Assembly (NCBI RefSeq): GCF_016648855.1
Contig: NZ_JACLQU010000006.1
Location: 58,741 to 122,740, forward strand
Reading direction: 5' to 3'
Length of the DNA stretch: 64,000 bases
Origin: Streptococcus parasanguinis
GTDB lineage: Bacteria; Bacillota; Bacilli; Lactobacillales; Streptococcaceae
Position numbers and translations under genes: made by a program. The notes below the pieces were generated by a model. It worked only from the letters and a program-made list of their open reading frames with translations, was not told the DNA's origin and did no database searches. Positions 57,783 to 64,000 of this stretch are shown piece after piece. Each line of letters begins with the position of its first letter. Position 1 is the first letter of the stretch.

Positions 57783-58631
57783 TTATTGTTGACCACGTGT
57801 TGCCACGTATTTCAATTGATCTGCATGTTTTGCCACAAAATCCTTCATTTCTGAATCAGGAATTTGACGAAGGTAGAGGTTAGAACGAATGGTTTCATCC
57901 TCTTCACGACAAGTTGACAATACTAAGTATTTATCAGATGCTTTGATCTTGATATTAGGATTCTTCGTACGAGCTGACTCATAGATATTCTTCAATTGTG
58001 TCGTAAAATCATTGTCATCAGTAAAGCTTGTACGGTAGAAAGCGGTGTCCTCTGGGACAATGACCAATCCCATTACTTCATAATAATATTTCCGCTCTGG
58101 TGTCTCAATCACAACATACGGATGTTGGTCCAAATACTCTTGTTTGTCATAGTAGTTGACATCATTAAACATGCGATGATCGCCGACCTTACTACCACGA
58201 GCATGACCAAACAACCAAGTCAAACGATCACTGAAGTCTTTCTTGTTGTCCATATCCATGAAGACTGTCCCCATGTATGGTTCATTTCCACCATCAAACG
58301 TCTTATTCAAATAAGTTTCATTGTCAGTGGTTTGTACAACAGGTTCATCCAACTCAGTACCCGGTGCATAGACATAAGCAATTGCCTCAGGGTTAACAGC
58401 TGTTAACTGAGCAAAACGATTTTTCAAGTAATCTTTTTCTTCTTGGCTTGGTTCATATTTAGTTTCTTGCTTGGTTGAGCTTGTTCCAGTTGTTTTTTTA
58501 GCCGTGCCAGATGACTTAGTTCCTCCAAATGGATTAAAGAAAATAAATCCAGCAACAAGAACAACAACTGCAACAAGAGCAGCAATTACAAGACCCAATT
58601 TATTTGAACTTTTTTCCCCAGCTCTTTTCAT
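57783..58631 (-). CDS. srtB: Class B sortase
   Basis: A 282-residue sortase. An N-terminal membrane helix (about 13-33) and a Thr/Ser-rich linker lead to the catalytic domain with H143 in LFGHARG, C241 in LVLSTCREE and R249. The insert length and the STC sequence fit class B. It follows abpA; in S. parasanguinis a SrtB of this kind anchors and processes AbpA. An attenuator lies between the two genes. Confidence 0.92.
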   Translation of the reverse strand: MKRAGEKSSNKLGLVIAALVAVVVLVAGFIFFNPFGGTKSSGTAKKTTGTSSTKQETKYEPSQEEKDYLKNRFAQLTAVNPEAIAYVYAPGTELDEPVVQTTDNETYLNKTFDGGNEPYMGTVFMDMDNKKDFSDRLTWLFGHARGSKVGDHRMFNDVNYYDKQEYLDQHPYVVIETPERKYYYEVMGLVIVPEDTAFYRTSFTDDNDFTTQLKNIYESARTKNPNIKIKASDKYLVLSTCREEDETIRSNLYLRQIPDSEMKDFVAKHADQLKYVATRGQQ

Positions 58632-58669
58632 TGATTGATCTCCTCTTGATGATTTTTTCTAAAAAATAA

Positions 58670-58691
58670 CACTGAACCCGAAGGTCCAGTG
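58670..58691 (-). terminator. Terminator/attenuator between abpA and srtB
   Basis: A nine-pair minus-strand stem CACTGGACC/GGTTCAGTG (one wobble pair) closed by a TTCG tetraloop and followed by TTATTTTTT. It should end most abpA transcripts and let a minority read into srtB. Confidence 0.8.
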
Positions 58692-58719
58692 ATATTTTAC
58701 GAGCTAATTAATAATCAAA

Positions 58720-59340
58720 TTATTTAACTGCGCTTGTTTTTGGAAGAGCTTTACCAGCTTGTTTTGAACCAGCTTTACCAGCTTCTGCTTTTTTAGCTGC
58801 TTCTTCTGCTTTAGCTGCGTCAGCTTTAGCTGCGTCTGCTTTAGCTGCGTCTGCGTTAGCTTGTTCTGGATTAATTCCATGTTCTTTCAAGTAACGAGCG
58901 TTAGCTTGTTCTGGAGTTTCATTCAAGATATAGTAACGGCCTTCTTTTTTCTTAGCTGTGTTTTGAACAGTTTGGAATTGTTGTACATATTTGTTACGTA
59001 CGTTCAAGAATGCAGTATTGAATGCTGCTTCATAAGCTGCTTTCTTTTCTCCGTAAAGGTGTGAACCACCTTCAACAGCATCAAATTCAGCTTTAGCTGC
59101 TACTACTGCTGGATCAGCCGCTGCTTCAGCTTTGATTTCGTCCATGTGACCGTTAAGGTATTCTTCAACTGTACGAGCACTTACAAATTCAGATTGATCA
59201 TAGTATTTTGAAGCGACGTCAGTATCTTGAGGTCCTCTAGGATTGTTAGCTCCACCGTTGACTCCACCTTCGGCAAGAACTGGTGCTGCTGCAGCAAATA
59301 CTGCAAGAGCTGCTACTGATGATAATAAAACTTTTTTCAT
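58720..59340 (-). CDS. abpA: Amylase-binding protein AbpA, sortase B substrate
   Basis: A 206-residue secreted protein. A signal peptide (about 1-23, cleavage after VLA) is followed by a helical binding region and a low-complexity stretch of ADAAK repeats (about 165-182). The C-terminus is LPKTSAVK: an LPXTG-like motif at residues 199-203 with no hydrophobic helix and only three residues after it. This matches the unusual AbpA of S. gordonii and S. parasanguinis, which binds salivary alpha-amylase and is handled by SrtB. It has its own strong promoter. Confidence 0.9.
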   Translation of the reverse strand: MKKVLLSSVAALAVFAAAAPVLAEGGVNGGANNPRGPQDTDVASKYYDQSEFVSARTVEEYLNGHMDEIKAEAAADPAVVAAKAEFDAVEGGSHLYGEKKAAYEAAFNTAFLNVRNKYVQQFQTVQNTAKKKEGRYYILNETPEQANARYLKEHGINPEQANADAAKADAAKADAAKAEEAAKKAEAGKAGSKQAGKALPKTSAVK

Positions 59341-59395
59341 TGTTTTATCTCCTTTTTTCTTTTCAAAAATTATTCGTTACTTCGTAACTATGACT

Positions 59396-59424
59396 AGTAT
59401 ACTAGGATATTCTGCCTATGTCAA
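59396..59424 (-). promoter_or_regulatory. abpA promoter with a palindrome at the -10 box
   Basis: Minus-strand TTGACA (59419-59424), exact 17-base spacer, TATACT (59396-59401), near consensus. The -10 box lies in a perfect 12-base palindrome CTAGTATACTAG (59394-59405), a possible operator. A small GTTAC/GTAAC hairpin lies in the leader. Confidence 0.8.
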
Positions 59425-59562
59425 GACTTTTTCCATTATTTTTTAAAAAAAGTTTAATCTTTTGATCCATTTGAGATATAGAACTACGAATTTAAAACCA
59501 TCTTGGAAAAATACTCTATTCATATATAAAAATGTATTTAAAAAATAGAAATCTTTTCTATC

Positions 59563-59703
59563 CTATTTCACCACCCCATTTTTTGGCAATCGTTTCTTGG
59601 GCAAACTAGGATCAGCCTTTGCTTCTAGTTCTTTAGCTGCTTGAACCAGTTTTTTCCGTTTCTTTTCTTTTTTTAGATTTTCCAACCATTTTCTGATTTC
59701 CAT
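59563..59703 (-). CDS. 46-residue protein with an AbpA-like LPKNG C-terminus
   Basis: A short gene with an excellent ribosome site (AGGAGG, 8 bases before the ATG at 59703) and an in-frame stop just upstream. The protein begins MEIRKWLENLKKEKKRK, is highly basic, then has AAKELEAKADPS and ends KRLPKNGVVK. The last eight residues line up with those of AbpA (LPKNGVVK against LPKTSAVK). It has no signal peptide or membrane helix, so it is not an obvious secreted sortase substrate. It follows prs. Function unknown. Confidence 0.72.
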   Translation of the reverse strand: MEIRKWLENLKKEKKRKKLVQAAKELEAKADPSLPKKRLPKNGVVK

Positions 59704-59725
59704 TTGTATATCCTCCTAAATAAAA

Positions 59726-59745
59726 GAGGCCAGTTACCCAGCCTC
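59726..59745 (-). terminator. Weak terminator-like hairpin after prs
   Basis: A five-base GC-rich stem GAGGC/GCCTC with a ten-base loop, followed on the minus strand by TTTTATTT. It lies between prs and the 46-codon gene and may let some transcription through. Confidence 0.5.
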
Positions 59746-59752
59746 CTTATTG

Positions 59753-60727
59753 TTAACATTTTTTGGCATTTCCGATTTCAAATAGAGGAGAAAGAGGGCG
59801 ATTTTCGTGAATGCGAACAATGGCCTCTGCAAGGAGTTTCGCAATCGAAATTTGCTCAATCTTATCAATTAATCGATCTTCCGGTAGATAAATCGTATCC
59901 AACACCACCAACTTCTTAATGGCTGATTTTTGAATATTGTCCATCGCTGGTCCTGATAAAACAGGGTGAGTACAGCTCGCATAAACTTCAACAGCACCTG
60001 CTTCTGCAAGGGCGTCCGCGGCATGACAGATTGTACCAGCTGTATCAATCATATCATCAATCAAAATACAAGTCTTGCCTTCAACACTCCCAATGATATT
60101 CATCACTTCACTCGTATTCATCTTATCGACACTTCGACGTTTATCAATAATCGCAATCGGTGTCTTCAAAAATTCAGCTAATTTTCGAGCACGAGTCACA
60201 CCACCATGGTCTGGACTGACAACAACATAGTCTTTCCCAATCATCCCACGACGTTCAAAATAGTCGGCGATCAAAGGCGCACCCATCAAGTGGTCAACAG
60301 GAATATCAAAGAAACCTTGAATCTGAGCGGCGTGCAAATCAATTGTCAAGAGGCGATCAACACCAGCAACCTCAAGCATATTGGCTACCAACTTAGAAGT
60401 GATTGGTTCACGAGCTCGAGCTTTCCGGTCTTGACGAGCATAGCCGTAATATGGCATCACCACATTAATGGATTGCGCACTAGCCCGTTTCAACGCATCT
60501 ACCATAATCAAAATTTCCATTAGATTATCGTTAACCGGCGAGCTAGTGGATTGCAAAATATAAACATCTTTCCCACGGATTGATTCTTCAATATTAACCT
60601 GAATTTCTCCATCAGAAAATTGACGAACCGTTGACTTTCCAAGCGGTAGTCCCATTTCTCGAGACACACGTTGAGCCAATTCTTGATTTGACGACAAAGC
60701 AAAGAGCATTAAATCAGAAAATGACAT
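59753..60727 (-). CDS. prs: Ribose-phosphate pyrophosphokinase
   Basis: A 324-residue PRPP synthetase. It shows [16 protein letters not shown] near residue 37, the [18 protein letters not shown] segment near 130 and the PRPP loop [12 protein letters not shown] near 215. It makes PRPP for purine, pyrimidine and amino acid synthesis. Streptococci commonly have two Prs paralogues; this one is near the pcsB/mre block. Confidence 0.95.
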   Translation of the reverse strand: MSFSDLMLFALSSNQELAQRVSREMGLPLGKSTVRQFSDGEIQVNIEESIRGKDVYILQSTSSPVNDNLMEILIMVDALKRASAQSINVVMPYYGYARQDRKARAREPITSKLVANMLEVAGVDRLLTIDLHAAQIQGFFDIPVDHLMGAPLIADYFERRGMIGKDYVVVSPDHGGVTRARKLAEFLKTPIAIIDKRRSVDKMNTSEVMNIIGSVEGKTCILIDDMIDTAGTICHAADALAEAGAVEVYASCTHPVLSGPAMDNIQKSAIKKLVVLDTIYLPEDRLIDKIEQISIAKLLAEAIVRIHENRPLSPLFEIGNAKKC

Positions 60728-60788
60728 GATTTCCTCCAGTAAAATCTAAAACCATATTGTACAGTCAGCACAAATTTCTCCTGTAACC

Positions 60789-60817
60789 ATTTTATCGCTT
60801 TTTAAGCAAATATTCAA
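60789..60817 (-). promoter_or_regulatory. prs promoter
   Basis: Minus-strand TTGAAT (60812-60817), 17-base spacer, TAAAAT (60789-60794), 61 bases before the prs start. Confidence 0.65.
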
Positions 60818-60871
60818 ATATTAATTTATGGAAACTACAAAATCTATCACTACCTAAATTCTATCAAAAAA

Positions 60872-60895
60872 GAAGCAGAACAAATGTTCTGCTTC
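60872..60895 (-). terminator. Terminator of pcsB
   Basis: A 10-base perfect stem GAAGCAGAAC/GTTCTGCTTC with an AAAT loop and TTTTTTG after it on the minus strand, 11 bases after the pcsB stop. Confidence 0.85.
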
Positions 60896-60905
60896 AGTGT
60901 AATTC

Positions 60906-62156
60906 TTAGTTTGGATAGATATAAGTAACAGTACCTTGTGCTGTTGTTGGGTTAAACCAACCACGGTAGTTCCCAATACTACGGATACCATTATAGTTAG
61001 ACTCAGAGACTTGGATGCTCGTTGTAGATTGAACGGCTGTAACAACTGCTACGTGTCCATATCCACCATCATTCCAACATGCAATGGCACCAACTTGTGG
61101 TTGAGATCCTGTACGGAATCCTGCTGCCGCTGCACTTGCTGCCCATTGTCCACCATTACCCCAGTAATCACCAGCCCATGGAGCCAATGTCTTCGCACCC
61201 CATGTACATTCACCAACTGGATAAGATGATGCAGATGTACTATAAGTTGGACGAGAAACAGTTGCTGCTGGAGCTGCTGGAGCTGCTGCTGCTTGAGTTT
61301 GAACAGCAGGTTGAGCTGCTGCTTGAGTTTGTGCAGCCGCTGGTGTTGCAGCAGGTGTTTGTGCTGCTGCCTGAACTTGTGCTTGAAGAGTTGTATTAGC
61401 AGAAGCTTTTACAGCTGCTTGTTGTTCTTTTTGTTTTGCACGGTAAGCTGCCTCAGCTGCTGCCGCTGCTGCCGCTGCTTTTTCAGCTTCAGCTTTTTGT
61501 TGCAACAAAGCGTTCTTTTCGTTTTCAGCAGATGATTTTTCAGCTGCCAAATTCAATTGTGCCACTTTCAACTCAGCTTCTTTAGTTGACAAAGCTTGCG
61601 CATCATCTTCTAATTGCTGTTTATTTGCAATAACAGTATTGATAGCGTCGTTGTTTTCTTTTTGTTTTTGTGCAATATCTTCTTTATCACGTTTTTGCTC
61701 TTGCAACATTTTGTTGTTAGCATCTGCAATTTCATTCATAGCAGAAATACGTGAGATAGCTTCTGTCAAAGATCCAGAGCTAACAATCGCATTAATATAG
61801 CTTGTTGCAGTTCCAGTTGTTTGAGCACTACGTGCTTGATTTGCAAGTGATTCTTGACGAGCAACAATATTTTTTGACAACTCATCGATCTCAGCTGACA
61901 ATCGTTCAGATTCTTCATTCAAACGGTCATTTTCAGCTTGAAGATTTTCTTGTTGTTGTTTAATTTCAGATACTTGACCTTGGATTTGATCTACCTGAGC
62001 TTGTGCACTTTGTTGTTGTTGATTAATACTATTGATTTTGTTATCTTGAGCAGCAATCTTATCATCTGTTGAGTCAGCTGATACACCTGCTACAACAGCA
62101 CCTTGTGATAAAGCAACTGTACTCAATAAGATTGTGGCAAATAATTTTTTCTTCAT
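60906..62156 (-). CDS. pcsB: PcsB peptidoglycan hydrolase (CHAP)
   Basis: A 416-residue secreted hydrolase for septum splitting. A signal peptide ends near residue 27 (VSA). A long coiled coil (about 30-230) matches the part that FtsEX regulates. Then an Ala/Gln/Pro-rich linker with [20 protein letters not shown] repeats, and a C-terminal CHAP domain with the cysteine in GECTWGAKT and histidine in [10 protein letters not shown] WalR-type box lies upstream, as expected for this essential WalRK target. Confidence 0.95.
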   Translation of the reverse strand: MKKKLFATILLSTVALSQGAVVAGVSADSTDDKIAAQDNKINSINQQQQSAQAQVDQIQGQVSEIKQQQENLQAENDRLNEESERLSAEIDELSKNIVARQESLANQARSAQTTGTATSYINAIVSSGSLTEAISRISAMNEIADANNKMLQEQKRDKEDIAQKQKENNDAINTVIANKQQLEDDAQALSTKEAELKVAQLNLAAEKSSAENEKNALLQQKAEAEKAAAAAAAAEAAYRAKQKEQQAAVKASANTTLQAQVQAAAQTPAATPAAAQTQAAAQPAVQTQAAAAPAAPAATVSRPTYSTSASSYPVGECTWGAKTLAPWAGDYWGNGGQWAASAAAAGFRTGSQPQVGAIACWNDGGYGHVAVVTAVQSTTSIQVSESNYNGIRSIGNYRGWFNPTTAQGTVTYIYPN

Positions 62157-62191
62157 TAGATAAATTTTCCCTTTCTAATAAGACACTAACT

Positions 62192-62235
62192 AGTATAACA
62201 AATTTTTTGAAAATTTATATTACGCTATTGTTACA
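62192..62235 (-). promoter_or_regulatory. pcsB promoter with WalR (VicR)-type box
   Basis: An extended -10 TGTTATACT (TATACT at 62192-62197) with a poor -35. A WalR-like direct repeat TGTAAC-AATAG-CGTAAT (62219-62235) lies 21 bases upstream, matching TGTWAH-N5-TGTWAH with one change. An activator-dependent promoter fits WalR control. Confidence 0.75.
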
Positions 62236-62249
62236 TTTTTATTTCGAGT

Positions 62250-62750
62250 TTATAAATAAATCTTTTCAAGTAAAGGCTGTAATACGATCATTAGAACCAC
62301 ATTCAAAATTAAACTAGGCGCAATTTGATGGATAATGAGAGTAATCCAGTTGAATTTTATACCAATAAAAATAATCAGAAGAAGATTGGTTGAAATCTGA
62401 AATATTAGAATCATTAATAAAAATGTAAAAAAACGAGTCAATCGATTGACCAAAATAATCTGATTACACCGATAAAAAATCACCTGTAACAAAGGGAAGA
62501 CTAGAAAGGCAATTCCTATAGTGCGTAAAAAATACACATCAAAACAAAAACCAAAGAAGACTCCCCACCAAATACTAGCTATCTCAGAGAAATAGAGACT
62601 CAATAACATAAAACCATATAGAAATAAAAATGAAGTAGGTTCAAAAGAGTTTGGACAGAAACGAGAAATAAGAAAAGAGATCTGTCCGTCAACAAATAAA
62701 GATAAGAATAAGATTAAAGGGAAAAAATGGTACTTACGTATGACTTTCAC
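62250..62750 (-). CDS. mreD: Rod-shape-determining protein MreD
   Basis: A 166-residue membrane protein with five or six helices, coupled to mreC. I start it at the GTG at 62750 (KVIRKYHFFPLILFLSLF), which has GGAGAG four bases upstream and lies just after the mreC stop; the TTG four codons earlier has no ribosome site. It acts with MreC in peripheral peptidoglycan synthesis. Confidence 0.9.
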   Translation of the reverse strand: MKVIRKYHFFPLILFLSLFVDGQISFLISRFCPNSFEPTSFLFLYGFMLLSLYFSEIASIWWGVFFGFCFDVYFLRTIGIAFLVFPLLQVIFYRCNQIILVNRLTRFFTFLLMILIFQISTNLLLIIFIGIKFNWITLIIHQIAPSLILNVVLMIVLQPLLEKIYL

Positions 62751-62751
62751 A

Positions 62752-63570
62752 CTACTCTCCAATCAATAGTACATAACGATTGACATCTAAATTAGCCTTT
62801 GGTTTCACACGAATTTCTTGCCCTAACTGATCAGATGCCTTTTGAGTAGAAGTCACTGTACCAAGAGGTAAGTCACTACTCTTATATTTTCCTAAACCAC
62901 TTGTTGAAACCAGAGATCCTTTTTTAATTTCAACTGGATCTCCAATTTGCAACAACCGAAACTCACCTGTCTTCTCGTCATAACCATTTAATAAAGCAAA
63001 AATAGATTGACCTTGACTCTCAATTTTAAACGTCAGGTGTTGTGAAGAAATAGTATCTTCAACTAATAATTTCACTTTGCTAGAATTTTTCTCTATACTT
63101 TCTACCACACCAATGACGCCACCAGACGAAAGAACAAACATAGAATCAGAAATTCCATCTGAACTACCTTTATCAATAACAAATTCCTGATCCCACGAAC
63201 CATAATTACGGTCAATAATCTCACTAACGACTTGTTTAGAACCCGATACAGAATTCTTGATTGACATCAAATCCTTTAATTCTCTATTTTCTGATTCCAA
63301 ACGGTTAAGTTTTGACTGATCAATATCCTTTTGATAAAGACGTGATTTTAACGAACGGTTTTCATCATTTAATTCAGATAAATTCTTTAAATCCTTTGCC
63401 TTAGATTCCACAACAACAAATGGTACCGATACTGCCTTATCAACAATAGCTAATAGATCAGAAGATTTTAAAACAATCGAAGTTCTAACAGATGGAAAAA
63501 GAAATAAAATTCCTGAAACAGTTAAAACAAACACAAAACTAAAAATTTTAAAGAATCGATTCAAGAACAT
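62752..63570 (-). CDS. mreC: Rod-shape-determining protein MreC
   Basis: A 272-residue membrane-anchored protein. An N-terminal helix (about 6-26) is followed by a coiled coil (LNDENRSLKSRLYQ and LNRLESENRELKDLM) and a beta-barrel domain with IVVGVVESI-like repeats and DLPLGTVTSTQ. I choose the ATG at 63570: GAAGG precedes it. The longer frame at 63618 begins inside the tRNA terminator hairpin. Confidence 0.93.
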   Translation of the reverse strand: MFLNRFFKIFSFVFVLTVSGILFLFPSVRTSIVLKSSDLLAIVDKAVSVPFVVVESKAKDLKNLSELNDENRSLKSRLYQKDIDQSKLNRLESENRELKDLMSIKNSVSGSKQVVSEIIDRNYGSWDQEFVIDKGSSDGISDSMFVLSSGGVIGVVESIEKNSSKVKLLVEDTISSQHLTFKIESQGQSIFALLNGYDEKTGEFRLLQIGDPVEIKKGSLVSTSGLGKYKSSDLPLGTVTSTQKASDQLGQEIRVKPKANLDVNRYVLLIGE

Positions 63571-63599
63571 AGACAAAACCTTCAAAAATATAAAAAATA

Positions 63600-63620
63600 G
63601 TTTGAGATGACATCTCAAAC
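63600..63620 (-). terminator. Terminator of the tRNA cluster
   Basis: A 10-base perfect stem with a one-base centre (GTTTGAGATG/CATCTCAAAC), followed on the minus strand by TATTTTTTATATTTTT. It lies 13 bases after tRNA-Ser and before mreC. Confidence 0.8.
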
Positions 63621-63632
63621 TTGGAAATTATA

Positions 63633-63720
63633 CGGAGAATGGGGGATTCGAACCCCCGCGCCGGTTACCCGACCTAACGATTTAGCAAACCGTCCTCTTC
63701 AGCCTCTTGAGTAATTCTCC
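63633..63720 (-). tRNA. tRNA-Ser (GCU)
   Basis: An 88-base class II tRNA with acceptor GGAGAAT/ATTCTCC, a long variable arm (TAGGTCGGGTAACCGGC), anticodon GCT and T loop GGTTCGAATCC. The CCA end is not encoded. Confidence 0.95.
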
Positions 63721-63724
63721 AAAA

Positions 63725-63798
<74 letters not shown>

Positions 63799-63837
63799 AA
63801 GTTTAAAAAAACTTGGTAAAAATGAACAAAAGTTCAA

Positions 63838-63908
63838 AGCGGGTGACGAGAATCGAACTCGCGACAACAGCTTGGAAGGCTGTAGTTTTACCACTAAACT
63901 ACACCCGC
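63838..63908 (-). tRNA. tRNA-Gly (UCC)
   Basis: A 71-base tRNA with acceptor GCGGGTG/CACCCGC, anticodon TCC in CTTCCAA and T loop AGTTCGATTCT. CCA is not encoded. Confidence 0.95.
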
Positions 63909-63924
63909 TTATTATTAAAAGAAA

Positions 63925-63997
63925 TGGCGCGAGACGGAATCGAACCGCCGACACATGGAGCTTCAATCCATTGCTCTACCAACTGAGCTACCGAGCC
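63925..63997 (-). tRNA. tRNA-Phe (GAA)
   Basis: A 73-base tRNA with anticodon GAA in TTGAAGC and T loop GGTTCGATTCC. The acceptor stem GGCTCGG against TCGCGCC leaves a T4/C69 mismatch. CCA is not encoded. More tRNA genes probably continue outside the window. Confidence 0.93.
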
Positions 63998-64000
63998 AAA

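Noticed and set aside
61250..61500. A tandem repeat array or CRISPR-like signal inside pcsB
   Set aside because: The periodicity comes from Ala/Gln codons of the PcsB linker; repeats are short, irregular and in frame, with no spacers. No CRISPR array was seen anywhere in the window.
63925..63997. tRNA-Phe as a pseudogene because of an acceptor-stem mismatch
   Set aside because: All loops, the anticodon arm and the invariant bases are intact; one T/C mismatch in the acceptor stem is tolerated.

Overview
The window looks like a low-GC Firmicute chromosome, a viridans Streptococcus. The genes and their local order match the sanguinis/mitis-type streptococci: a purine operon, a GH35 galactosidase/PTS locus, a pcsB-mreDC block, and an abpA-srtB pair. 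The amylase-binding protein AbpA next to a class B sortase points to Streptococcus parasanguinis or a close relative. This is inferred from gene content; no search was run. Almost all genes lie on the minus strand, so operons are read from high to low coordinates.

Region by region (right to left is transcription order unless stated). 1-6616: a V-type, probably Na+-translocating ATPase operon (ntpH-I-K-E-C-F, a GNAT acetyltransferase, then ntpA cut by the left edge). 6910-7749: a plus-strand RpiR-type regulator. 7847-15378: a sialic acid catabolic operon (nanE, a YhcH-type gene, a three-gene ABC importer, a Gfo/Idh/MocA oxidoreductase, nanA, nanK) behind a CcpA-type cre/promoter. 15548-18663: a small membrane protein, an intergenic repeat, a zinc alcohol dehydrogenase with its own cre/promoter, and an unidentified three-gene operon of small helical proteins. 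18915-21566: adhE, with Rex-like and cre-like sites upstream. 21969-26361: an OatA-like acyltransferase, a MORN-repeat protein, a low-molecular-weight tyrosine phosphatase, a nucleotidyltransferase-like gene and ruvB. 26708-34354: the bgaC/mannose-family PTS/agaS/galM operon and its GntR-type regulator.

34689-54289 is the purine biosynthesis cluster in transcription order purC-L-F-M-N-(two extra genes)-H, then purD, E, K, B. Several unrelated genes sit inside it. The most striking is a two-gene, AT-rich cassette (36011-38607) encoding an OLD-type ATPase/TOPRIM protein and an Mrr-like PD-(D/E)XK nuclease, placed precisely in front of purB. It is the best candidate for an undescribed system, probably phage or foreign-DNA defence. 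A secreted CHAP-domain protein is encoded on the plus strand between purD and purH.

54440-63570: acpP-plsX-recO-aminotransferase, then srtB and abpA, a 46-codon gene missed by size cut-offs, prs, pcsB (with a WalR-type box), mreD and mreC. 63633-63997: four tRNA genes (Phe, Gly, Ile, Ser in transcription order). Two copies of a structured intergenic repeat of about 175 bp (16037 and 34482) fold into the same three hairpins, with paired changes between the copies.
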